NCBI RefSeq assembly: GCF_026262505.1
Contig: NW_026529227.1
Location: 1-30,666, forward strand
Reading direction: 5' to 3'
DNA: 30,666 bases
From: Trichomonas vaginalis G3
Lineage: Eukaryota > Parabasalia > Trichomonadida > Trichomonadidae
How positions within the stretch are numbered: the stretch's first letter is position 1; each line of letters begins with the position of its first letter. The notes beneath the pieces are model-generated. The model saw only the letters and a program-made list of their open reading frames with translations. It searched no databases and was not told the DNA's origin. This document shows positions 9,147-19,667 of this stretch, piece after piece. The position numbers and the translations under genes are program-made.

Positions 9147-9652
9147 ATTTCTTCATCGTAATGAGTGTATATGCTTTGTCATGACTTCTTCATCGTAATG
9201 AACGTATATGCTTTGTCAAACATGAACGTAAATGATTTGTCGAAACTTCATCGTATATGCTTTGTCATGACTTCTTCATCGTAATGAACGTATATGCTTT
9301 GTCAAACATGAACGTAAATGATTTGTCGAAACTTCATCGTATATGTTTTGTCATGACTTCTTCGTACATGTTTTGTCATGACTTCTTCATCGTAATGAAC
9401 GTATATGCTTTGTCATGATTTCTTCATCGTAATGAGTGTATATGCTTTGTCATGACTTCTTCATCGTAATGAACGTATATGCTTTGTCAAACATGAACGT
9501 ATATGCTTTGTCATGACTTCATCGTATATGTTTTGTCAAACATGAACGTAAATGATTTGTCGAAACTTCTTCATCGTAATGAGTGTAAATGCTTTGTCAT
9601 GATTTCATCGTATATGCTTTGTCATGACTTCTTCATCGTAATGAACGTAAAT
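9147..9652 (+). repeat. Satellite block between type I copies 4 and 5
   Basis: Clean units, including gagtgtatatg variants, end in the standard type I lead-in. The same arrangement recurs at 14176-14680. Confidence 0.85.
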
Positions 9653-9732
9653 CAGACAAAAATATATTTTAGGTGAAGAGGTGAGATCTCACCTCTTTTC
9701 TCACCTCTTTTCTCACCTCATGAATTTTCATG
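9653..9732. repeat. Punctuation cassette type I, copy 5
   Basis: Standard 80-bp form; palindrome at 9676-9697. Confidence 0.9.
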
Positions 9733-10331
9733 ATTTCTTCATCGTAATGAGCGTATATGTTTTGTCATGATTTCATCGTATATGTTTTGTCATGACTTCT
9801 TCTTCGTATATGCTTTGTCAAAACTTCGTCGTATATGCTTTGTCAAAGCTTCGTCGTATATGTTTTGTCGAAACTTCATCGTATATGTTTTGTCATGACT
9901 TCATCGTACATGTGTTGTCGAAACTTCATCGTATATGTTTTGTCATGATTTCATCGTACATGTTTTGTCATGATTTCTTCGTATATGTTTTGTCATGATT
10001 TCATCGTACATGTTTTGTCATGACTTTTTCATCGTAATGAGCGTATATGTTTTGTCATGACTTCTTCGTACATGTTTTCTCATGACTTCTTCATCGTAAT
10101 GAACGTATATGCTTTGTCAAACATGAACGTAAATGATTTGTCGAAACTTCATCGTATATGCTTTGTCAAACATGAACGTATATGCTTTGTCATGACTTCA
10201 TCGTATATGTTTTGTCAAACATGAACGTAAATGATTTGTCGAAACTTCTTCATCGTAATGAGTGTAAATGCTTTGTCATGATTTCATCGTATATGCTTTG
10301 TCATGACTTCTTCATCGTAATGAACGTAAAT
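9733..10331 (+). repeat. Satellite block between type I copies 5 and 6
   Basis: With copy 5 it makes a 679-bp unit, a shorter relative of the two 975/976-bp units that follow. Small local variants occur (caaagcttcg, atgtgttgtc, ttttctcatg). No gene is seen. Confidence 0.85.
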
Positions 10332-10411
10332 CAGACAAAAATATATTTTAGGTGAAGAGGTGAGATCTCACCTCTTTTCTCACCTCTTTTCTCACCTCAT
10401 GAATTTTCATG
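10332..10411. repeat. Punctuation cassette type I, copy 6
   Basis: Standard 80-bp form; palindrome at 10355-10376. Confidence 0.9.
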
Positions 10412-11306
10412 ATTTCTTCATCGTAATGAGCGTATATGTTTTGTCATGATTTCATCGTATATGTTTTGTCATGATTTCATCGTATATGTTTTGTCATGAT
10501 TTCTTCGTATATGTTTTGTCATGATTTCTTCGTATATGTTTTGTCATGACTTCTTCTTCGTATATGCTTTGTCAAAACTTCGTCGTATATGTTTTGTCAA
10601 AACTTCGTCGTATATGTTTTGTCATGATTTCATCGTACATGTTTTGTCGAAACTTCATCGTATATGTTTTGTCATGATTTCATCGTACATGTTTTGTCAT
10701 GATTTCTTCGTATATGTTTTGTCATGACTTCATCGTAAATGTTTTGTCAAACATGAACGTAAATGATTTGTCAAAACTTCATCGTATATGCTTTGTCATG
10801 ATTTCATCGTACATGTTTTGTCATGACTTTTTCATCGTAATGAGCGTATATGTTTTGTCATGACTTCATCGTACATGTTTTGTCATGACTTCTTCATCGT
10901 AATGAACGTATATGCTTTGTCAAACATGAACGTAAATGATTTGTCAAAACTTCATCGTATATGCTTTGTCATGATTTCATCGTACATGTTTTGTCATGAC
11001 TTTTTCATCGTAATGAGCGTATATGTTTTTGTCATGACTTCTTCGTACATGTTTTGTCATGACTTCTTCATCGTAATGAACGTATATGCTTTGTCAAACT
11101 GAACGTAAATGATTTGTCGAAACTTCATCGTATATGCTTTGTCAAACATGAACGTATATGCTTTGTCATGACTTCATCGTATATGTTTTGTCAAACATGA
11201 CGTAAATGATTTGTCGAAACTTCTTCATCGTAATGAGTGTAAATGCTTTGTCATGATTTCATCGTATATGCTTTGTCATGACTTCTTCATCGTAATGAAC
11301 GTAAAT
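10332..11306 (+). repeat. 975-bp higher-order repeat, copy 1
   Basis: This runs from one type I cassette start to the next and is followed directly by a 976-bp copy. By eye the copies differ by three single-base length changes (a longer T run near 11027, and one base missing near 11098 and near 11200), which account for the net one-base difference. Confidence 0.87.
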
Positions 11307-11386
11307 CAGACAAAAATATATTTTAGGTGAAGAGGTGAGATCTCACCTCTTTTCTCACCTCTTTTCTCACCTCATGAATTTTCATG
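11307..11386. repeat. Punctuation cassette type I, copy 7
   Basis: Standard 80-bp form; palindrome at 11330-11351. Confidence 0.9.
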
Positions 11387-12282
11387 ATTTCTTCATCGTA
11401 ATGAGCGTATATGTTTTGTCATGATTTCATCGTATATGTTTTGTCATGATTTCATCGTATATGTTTTGTCATGATTTCTTCGTATATGTTTTGTCATGAT
11501 TTCTTCGTATATGTTTTGTCATGACTTCTTCTTCGTATATGCTTTGTCAAAACTTCGTCGTATATGTTTTGTCAAAACTTCGTCGTATATGTTTTGTCAT
11601 GATTTCATCGTACATGTTTTGTCGAAACTTCATCGTATATGTTTTGTCATGATTTCATCGTACATGTTTTGTCATGATTTCTTCGTATATGTTTTGTCAT
11701 GACTTCATCGTAAATGTTTTGTCAAACATGAACGTAAATGATTTGTCAAAACTTCATCGTATATGCTTTGTCATGATTTCATCGTACATGTTTTGTCATG
11801 ACTTTTTCATCGTAATGAGCGTATATGTTTTGTCATGACTTCATCGTACATGTTTTGTCATGACTTCTTCATCGTAATGAACGTATATGCTTTGTCAAAC
11901 ATGAACGTAAATGATTTGTCAAAACTTCATCGTATATGCTTTGTCATGATTTCATCGTACATGTTTTGTCATGACTTTTTCATCGTAATGAGCGTATATG
12001 TTTTGTCATGACTTCTTCGTACATGTTTTGTCATGACTTCTTCATCGTAATGAACGTATATGCTTTGTCAAACATGAACGTAAATGATTTGTCGAAACTT
12101 CATCGTATATGCTTTGTCAAACATGAACGTATATGCTTTGTCATGACTTCATCGTATATGTTTTGTCAAACATGAACGTAAATGATTTGTCGAAACTTCT
12201 TCATCGTAATGAGTGTAAATGCTTTGTCATGATTTCATCGTATATGCTTTGTCATGACTTCTTCATCGTAATGAACGTAAAT
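11307..12282 (+). repeat. 976-bp higher-order repeat, copy 2
   Basis: Tandem partner of 10332-11306, with the same order of satellite variants throughout. It starts with type I copy 7 and ends at type I copy 8. Confidence 0.87.
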
Positions 12283-12362
12283 CAGACAAAAATATATTTT
12301 AGGTGAAGAGGTGAGATCTCACCTCTTTTCTCACCTCTTTTCTCACCTCATGAATTTTCATG
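12283..12362. repeat. Punctuation cassette type I, copy 8
   Basis: Standard 80-bp form; palindrome at 12306-12327. Confidence 0.9.
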
Positions 12363-13451
12363 ATTTCTTCATCGTAATGAGCGTATATGTTTTGTCATGA
12401 TTTCATCGTATATGTTTTGTCATGATTTCATCGTATATGTTTTGTCATGATTTCTTCGTATATGTTTTGTCATGATTTCTTCGTATATGTTTTGTCATGA
12501 TTTCTTCGTATATGTTTTGTCATGACTTCTTCTTCGTATATGCTTTGTCAAAACTTCGTCGTATATGTTTTGTCATGATTTCATCGTACATGTTTTGTCG
12601 AAACTTCATCGTATATGTTTTGTCAATGATTTTCATCGTACATGTTTTGTCATGATTTCTTCGTATATGTTTTGTCATGACTTCATCGTAAATGTTTTGT
12701 CAAACATGAACGTAAATGATTTGTCAAAACTTCATCGTATATGCTTTGTCATGATTTCATCGTACATGTTTTTGTCATGACTTTTTCATCGTAATGAGCG
12801 TATATGTTTTGTCATGACTTCATCGTACATGTTTTGTCATGACTTCTTCATCGTAATGAACGTATATGCTTTGTCAAACATGAACGTAAATGATTTGTCG
12901 AAACTTCATCGTATATGCTTTGTCAAACATGAACGTAAATGATTTGTCGAAACTTCTTCATCGTAATGAACGTATATGCTTTGTCAAACATGAACGTAAA
13001 TGATTTGTTCGAAACTTCATCGTATATGCTTTGTCAAACATGAACGTAAATGATTTGTCGAAACTTCTTCATCGTAATGAGTGTAAATGCTTTGTCATGA
13101 CTTCTTCATCGTAATGAACGTATATGCTTTGTCAAACATGAACGTAAATGATTTGTCGAAACTTCATCGTATATGCTTTGTCATGACTTCTTCATCGTAA
13201 TGAGTGTAAATGCTTTGTCATGACTTCTTCATCGTAATGAACGTATATGCTTTGTCAAACATGAACGTAAATGATTTGTCGAAACTTCATCGTATATGCT
13301 TTGTCAAACATGAACGTAAATGATTTGTCAAAACTTCTTCATCGTAATGAACGTATATGCTTTGTCAAACATGAACGTAAATGATTTGTCATGACTTCAT
13401 CGAAACTAAACGTATATGTTTTGTCATGACTTCATCGTAATGAGTGTAAAT
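12363..13451 (+). repeat. Satellite block inside large unit B
   Basis: Counterpart of 7446-8529, ending in the 'catcgaaactaaacg' lead-in to cassette III. No gene is seen. Confidence 0.87.
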
Positions 13452-13582
13452 GACCCAAAAATAATGTTTAGGGTAGATGGTTTTTAGGTGTCACTACGTC
13501 ACCATGTCACCAGGTTAATTAACTTCTCTTAAAATTACTGACAACATGACATTTAGACAACACAGCAGGAAATATATTTTAT
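13452..13582. repeat. Punctuation cassette type III, copy 3
   Basis: 131 bp, with the 71-bp dyad at 13489-13559. Length and layout equal the other two copies. Confidence 0.88.
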
Positions 13583-13731
13583 CGTATATGTTTTGTCAAG
13601 TTTCATCGTATATGCTTTGTCATGACCTCATCGTAATGAACGTAAATGTTTTGTCATGATTTCATCGTATATGTTTTGTCATGATTTTATCGTAAATGTT
13701 TTGTCATGACTTCATCGTAATGAGCGTAAAT
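13583..13731 (+). repeat. 149-bp III-IV linker, copy 3
   Basis: Same length and marker variants as 5615-5763 and 8661-8809. Confidence 0.88.
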
Positions 13732-14015
13732 GATCCAAAAATAATGTTTACGTTCATGTTTTCAGGTTATTCAATAATTAATTATTTTTGAAGAACTGAA
13801 GGTGTCACTATGTCACCATGTCACCAGGTTATTTAACTTCTCTGAAAAAATGTGACAACATGACATTTTGACAACAACACAGGAGGAAGGCATTTATGAA
13901 TTATTTTTGAAGAACTGAAGGTGTCACTATGTCACCATGTCACCAGGTTATTTAACTTCTCTGAAAAAATGTGACAACATGACATTTTGACAACAACACA
14001 GGAAATAAATGTTTA
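13732..14015. repeat. Punctuation cassette type IV, copy 3 (dyad module duplicated)
   Basis: 284 bp, with dyads at 13803-13873 and 13922-13992, exactly 119 bp apart. Both loops are full length, unlike copy 1, where the second loop has one base fewer. Confidence 0.88.
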
Positions 14016-14106
14016 CGTAAATGTTTTGTCAAGATTTCTTCGTATATGTTTTGTCATGACTTCTTCGTATATGTTTTGTCATGATTTCATCGTAATGAGC
14101 GTAAAT
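14016..14106 (+). repeat. Short satellite block after cassette IV, copy 3
   Basis: Same length and layout as 8975-9065. Confidence 0.82.
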
Positions 14107-14175
14107 GACCCAAAAATAATGTTTAGGTGAAGAGGTGAGATCTCACCTCTTTTCTCACCTCATTGAATTTTCATG
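14107..14175. repeat. Punctuation cassette type I, copy 9 (gaccc-flanked, short)
   Basis: Counterpart of copy 4 with one fewer 12-bp right arm (69 bp). The palindrome lies at 14130-14151, and the same extra base is seen in the terminal hairpin. Confidence 0.88.
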
Positions 14176-14680
14176 ATTTCTTCATCGTAATGAGTGTATA
14201 TGCTTTGTCATGACTTCTTCATCGTAATGAACGTATATGCTTTGTCAAACATGAACGTAAATGATTTGTCGAAACTTCATCGTATATGCTTTGTCATGAC
14301 TTGTTCATCGTAATGAACGTATATGCTTTGTCAAACATGAACGTAAATGATTTGTCGAAACTTCATCGTATATGTTTTGTCATGACTTCTTCGTACATGT
14401 TTTGTCATGACTTCTCATCGTAATGAACGTATATGCTTTGTCATGATTTCTTCATCGTAATGAGTGTATATGCTTTGTCATGACTTCTTCATCGTAATGA
14501 ACGTATATGCTTTGTCAAACATGAACGTATATGCTTTGTCATGACTTCATCGTATATGTTTTGTCAAACATGAACGTAAATGATTTGTCGAAACTTCTTC
14601 ATCGTAATGAGTGTAAATGCTTTGTCATGATTTCATCGTATATGCTTTGTCATGACTTCTTCATCGTAATGAACGTAAAT
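14176..14680 (+). repeat. Satellite block between type I copies 9 and 10
   Basis: Counterpart of 9147-9652, with a few private changes (acttgttcat near 14300, acttctcatcg near 14411). No gene is seen. Confidence 0.85.
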
Positions 14681-14750
14681 CAGACAAAATATATATTTTA
14701 GGTGAAGAGGTGAGATCTCACCTCTTTTTCTCACCTCATGAATTTTCATG
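14681..14750. repeat. Punctuation cassette type I, copy 10 (short)
   Basis: The cagac flank is followed by the palindrome at 14705-14726, one extra right arm, one extra T in the spacer and one extra base in the A/T flank. Confidence 0.87.
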
Positions 14751-15060
14751 ATTTCTTCATCGTAATGAGCGTATATGTTTTGTCATGATTTCTTCGTATA
14801 TGTTTTGTCATGATTTCTTCGTATATGTTTTGTCATGATTTCTTCGTATATGTTTTGTCATGACTTCTTCTTCGTATATGCTTTGTCAAAACTTCGTCGT
14901 ATATGTTTTGTCGAAACTTCATCGTATATGTTTTGTCATGATTTCATCGTACATGTTTTGTCGAAACTTCATCGTATATGTTTTGTCATGATTTCATCGT
15001 ACATGTTTTGTCATGATTTCTTCGTATATGTTTTGTCATGACTTCATCGTAAATGTTTTG

Positions 15061-16130
15061 TCAAAACATGTAACGTGAATGCATTTGTCATGACTTTCAT
15101 CGTATATGCTTTTGTCATGATTTCATCGTACATGTTTTGTCATGACTTTTTCATCGTTAATAGCGTATATGTTTTGATCATGACTTTCTTCGTAACATGT
15201 TTTGTCGAAACTTCTTCATCGTAATGAACGTATATGCTTTGTCAAACATGAACGTAAATGATTTGTCGAAACTTCATCGTATATGCTTTGTCAAACATGA
15301 ACGTAAATGATTTGTCGAAACTTCTTCATCGTAATGACGTAAATGCTTTGTCATAACATGAACGTAATGCTTTGTCGAAACATCGTATATGCTTTGTCAA
15401 ACATGAACGTAAATGATTTGTCAAACTTCTTCATCGTAATGAGTGTAAATGCTTTGTCATGACTTCTTCATCGTAATGAACGTATATGCTTGTCAAACAT
15501 GAACGTAAATGATTTGTCGAAACTTCATCGTATATGCTTTGTCAACATCGTAATGACGTAAATGATTTGTCGAAACTTCTTCATCGTAATGAACGTATAT
15601 GCTTTGTCAAACATGAACGTAAATGATTTGTCGAAACTTCATCGTATATGTTTTGTCATGACTTCTTCGTAAATGTTTTGTCAACTTCTTCATCGTAATG
15701 AACGTATATGCTTTGTCAAACATGAACGTATATTTTTGTCGAACTTCATCGTATATGTTTTGTCATGACGTAAATGATTTGTCGAAACTTCTTCATCGTA
15801 ATGAGTGTAAATGCTTTGTCAAACATGAACGTATATGCTTTGTCATGACTTCTTTCATCGTATATGCTTTGTCAAACATGAACGTAAATGATTTGTCGAA
15901 ACTTTCATCGTATATTGTATGCTTTGTCATGATTTCATGAGGTATGCTTTGTCATGACTTCTTCATCGTAATGAACGTATATGCTTTTGTCAAACATGAT
16001 ACGTAAATGATTTGTCGAAACTTCATCGTATATGCTTTGTCATGACTTCTTCATCGTAATGAGTGTAAATGCTTTGTCGCACTTCATTCATCGTAATGAA
16101 CGTATATGCTTTGTCAAAACATGAACGTAA
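15061..16130. other. Internal patch of scattered indels
   Basis: Single-base gains and losses occur every few units here (for example 'aacatgtaacgtgaat', 'gttaatagcg', 'tcaacatcgtaatgacg'). The equivalent positions of the next HOR (16503-18345) are clean. The change is abrupt at both ends. Unpolished consensus is the likeliest cause. Confidence 0.7.
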
Positions 16131-16502
16131 ATGATTTGTCGAAACTTCATCGTATATGCTTTGTCAAACATGAACGTAAATGATTTGTCGAAACTTCTTC
16201 ATCGTAATGAACGTATATGCTTTGCCAAACATGAACGTAAATGATTTGTCGAAACTTCATCGTATATGTTTTGTCATGACTTCTTCGTACATGTTTTGTC
16301 ATGACTTCTTCATCGTAATGAACGTATATGCTTTGTCAAACATGAACGTATATGCTTTGTCATGACTTTCATCGTATATGTTTTGTCAAACATGAACGTA
16401 AATGATTTGTCGAAACTTCTTCATCGTAATGAGTGTAAATGCTTTGTCATGATTTCATCGTATATGCTTTGTCATGACTTCTTCATCGTAATGAACGTAA
16501 AT

Positions 16503-16582
16503 CAGACAAAAATATATTTTAGGTGAAGAGGTGAGATCTCACCTCTTTTCTCACCTCTTTTCTCACCTCATGAATTTTCATG
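16503..16582. repeat. Punctuation cassette type I, copy 11
   Basis: Standard 80-bp form; palindrome at 16526-16547. Confidence 0.9.
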
Positions 16583-18345
16583 ATTTCTTCATCGTAATGA
16601 GCGTATATGTTTTGTCATGATTTCTTCGTATATGTTTTGTCATGATTTCTTCGTATATGTTTTGTCATGATTTCTTCGTATATGTTTTGTCATGACTTCT
16701 TCTTCGTATATGCTTTGTCAAAACTTCGTCGTATATGTTTTGTCGAAACTTCATCGTATATGTTTTGTCATGATTTCATCGTACATGTTTTGTCGAAACT
16801 TCATCGTATATGTTTTGTCATGATTTCATCGTACATGTTTTGTCATGATTTCTTCGTATATGTTTTGTCATGACTTCATCGTAAATGTTTTGTCAAACAT
16901 GAACGTAAATGATTTGTCAAACTTCATCGTATATGCTTTTCATGATTTCATCGTACATGTTTTGTCATGACTTTTTCATCGTAATGAGCGTATATGTTTT
17001 GTCATGACTTCTTCGTACATGTTTTGTCATGACTTCTTCATCGTAATGAACGTATATGCTTTGTCAACATGAACGTAAATGATTTGTCGAAACTTCATCG
17101 TATATGCTTTGTCAAACATGAACGTAAATGATTTGTCGAAACTTCTTCATCGTAATGAACGTATATGCTTTGTCAAACATGAACGTAAATGATTTGTCGA
17201 AACTTCATCGTATATGCTTTGTCAAACATGAACGTAAATGATTTGTCGAAACTTCTTCATCGTAATGAGTGTAAATGCTTTGTCATGACTTCTTCATCGT
17301 AATGAAGTATATGCTTTGTCAAACATGAACGTAAATGATTTGTCGAAACTTCATCGTATATGCTTTGTCATGACTTCTTCATCGTAATGAGTGTAAATGC
17401 TTTGTCATGACTTCTTCATCGTAATGAACGTATATGCTTTGTCAAACATGAACGTAAATGATTTGTCGAAACTTCATCGTATATGCTTTGTCAAAACATG
17501 AACGTAAATGATTTGTCGAAACTTCTTCATCGTAATGAACGTATATGCTTTGTCAAACATGAACGTAAATGATTTGTCGAAACTTCATCGTATATGTTTT
17601 GTCATGACTTCTTCGTACATGTTTTGTCATGACTTCTTCATCGTAATGAACGTATATGCTTTGTCAAACATGAACGTATATGCTTTGTCATGACTTCATC
17701 GTATATGTTTTGTCAAACATGAACGTAAATGATTTGTCGAAACTTCTTCATCGTAATGAGTGTAAATGCTTTGTCATGATTTCATCGTATATGCTTTGTC
17801 ATGACTTCTTCATCGTAATGAACGTATATGCTTTGTCAAACATGAACGTAAATGATTTGTCGAAACTTCATCGTATATGCTTTGTCATGACTTCTTCATC
17901 GTAATGAGTGTAAATGCTTTGTCATGACTTCTTCATCGTAATGAACGTATATGCTTTGTCAAACATGAACGTAAATGATTTGTCGAAACTTCATCGTATA
18001 TGCTTTGTCAAACATGAACGTAAATGATTTGTCGAAACTTCTTCATCGTAATGAACGTATATGCTTTGTCAAACATGAACGTAAATGATTTGTCGAAACT
18101 TCATCGTATATGTTTTGTCATGACTTCTTCGTACATGTTTTGTCATGACTTCTTCATCGTAATGAACGTATATGCTTTGTCAAACATGAACGTATATGCT
18201 TTGTCATGACTTCATCGTATATGTTTTGTCAAACATGAACGTAAATGATTTGTCGAAACTTCTTCATCGTAATGAGTGTAAATGCTTTGTCATGATTTCA
18301 TCGTATATGCTTTGTCATGACTTCTTCATCGTAATGAACGTAAAT
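16503..18345 (+). repeat. ~1.84-kb higher-order repeat, copy 2
   Basis: This copy is clean apart from a few single-base changes near 16920-17065 and 17306. It starts with type I copy 11 and ends at copy 12. The terminal portion (~17680-18345) partly repeats its own preceding sequence, with gctttgtcatgattt units at ~17768 and ~18290. Confidence 0.83.
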
Positions 18346-18425
18346 CAGACAAAAATATATTTTAGGTGAAGAGGTGAGATCTCACCTCTTTTCTCACCTC
18401 TTTTCTCACCTCATGAATTTTCATG
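18346..18425. repeat. Punctuation cassette type I, copy 12
   Basis: Standard 80-bp form; palindrome at 18369-18390. This is the last fully standard copy in the window. Confidence 0.9.
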
Positions 18426-19587
18426 ATTTCTTCATCGTAATGAGCGTATATGTTTTGTCATGATTTCATCGTATATGTTTTGTCATGATTTCTTCGTATA
18501 TGTTTTGTCATGATTTCTTCGTATATGTTTTGTCATGACTTCTTCTTCGTATATGCTTTGTCAAAACTTCGTCGTATATGTTTTGTCAAAACTTCGTCGT
18601 ATATGTTTTGTCATGATTTCATCGTACATGTTTTGTCGAAACTTCATCGTATATGTTTTGTCATGATTTCATCGTACATGTTTTGTCATGATTTCTTCGT
18701 ATATGTTTTGTCATGACTTCATCGTAAATGTTTTGTCAAACATGAACGTAAATGATTTGTCAAAACTTCATCGTATATGCTTTGTCATGATTTCATCGTA
18801 CATGTTTTGTCATGACTTTTTCATCGTAATGAGCGTATATGTTTTGTCATGACTTCTTCGTACATGTTTTGTCATGACTTTTCATCGTAATGAACGTATA
18901 TGCTTTGTCAAACATGAACGTAAATGATTTGTCGAAACTTCATCGTATATGCTTTGTCAAACATGAACGTATATGCTTTGTCATGACTTTTCATCGTAAT
19001 GAACGTATAGCTTTGTCAAACATGAACGTAAATGATTTGTCGAAACTTCATCGTATATGCTTTGTCAAAACACATGAAACTAAGATGATTTTGTCGAAAC
19101 TTCATCGTATATGCTTGTCATGCTCTCAATCTAATGAAGTTTAAATGACTTTTGTCGAAACTTCTTCATCGTAATGACGTACTATGCTTTGTCAAACATG
19201 AAGTAAATGATTTGTCGAAACTCATCGTTATGCTTTGTCAAACATGAACGTAAATGATTCTGTCGAAATTCTTCATCGTAATGAACGTATATCTGCTTTG
19301 TCAACCATGAACGTAAATGATTGTCGAAACTTCATCGTATATGTTTTGTCATGACTTTCTTCGTAATGCATGTACTTTGTCATGACTTTTCTTCATCGTA
19401 ATGAACGTATATGCTTGTCAAAACATGAACGTATATGCTTTGTCATGATTTCATCGTATATGTTTTGTCAAACATGAACGTAATATGATTTGTCGAACTT
19501 CTTCATCGTTAATGAGTGTAAATGCTTTTGTCATGATTTCATCGTATATGCTTTTGTCATGACTTCTTCATCGTAATGAACGTAAAT
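18346..19587 (+). repeat. 1.24-kb higher-order repeat, shortened copy 3
   Basis: This begins like the two previous copies with type I copy 12 and ends at copy 13, but is ~600 bp shorter. Quality falls from ~18870, after which indels become frequent. Confidence 0.75.
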
Positions 19588-19667
19588 CAGACAAAAATAT
19601 ATTTTAGGTGAAGAGGTTTAGATTCTCACTTTTTCTCACCTCTTTTCTACACTCATGAATTTTCATG
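19588..19667. repeat. Punctuation cassette type I, copy 13 (degraded)
   Basis: The cagacaaaaatatatttta flank is intact. The palindrome region (~19611-19632) reads aagaggtttagattctcact, so perfect symmetry is lost. The right arms and the terminal hairpin can still be followed. Confidence 0.8.

Larger units (their letters stand above)
7366..9652 (+). repeat. Large duplicated block, copy A
   Basis: This unit runs from type I copy 3 through satellite, the linked III-IV pair and the gaccc-flanked type I copy 4, up to type I copy 5. It matches 12283-14680 in order and spacing. The offset is 4917 at the first palindrome, 4922 at cassette III, 5041 after cassette IV and 5029 at the last palindrome. 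The steps are explained by one 119-bp module gain, one 12-bp loss and a few small differences. Confidence 0.85.
12283..14680 (+). repeat. Large duplicated block, copy B
   Basis: Second copy of 7366-9652, with the same succession: type I, satellite, III, 149-bp linker, IV, gaccc-flanked type I, satellite. It is 111 bp longer overall, mainly from the second 119-bp dyad module less one 12-bp right-arm repeat. A few single-base differences are visible (~12626, ~12772, ~13009). Confidence 0.85.
14681..16502 (+). repeat. ~1.82-kb higher-order repeat, copy 1 (with noisy patch)
   Basis: This runs from type I copy 10 to copy 11 and precedes an 1843-bp copy with the same beginning and end. Positions ~15061-16130 carry many scattered indels, while the sequence on both sides is clean. 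Confidence 0.8.
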
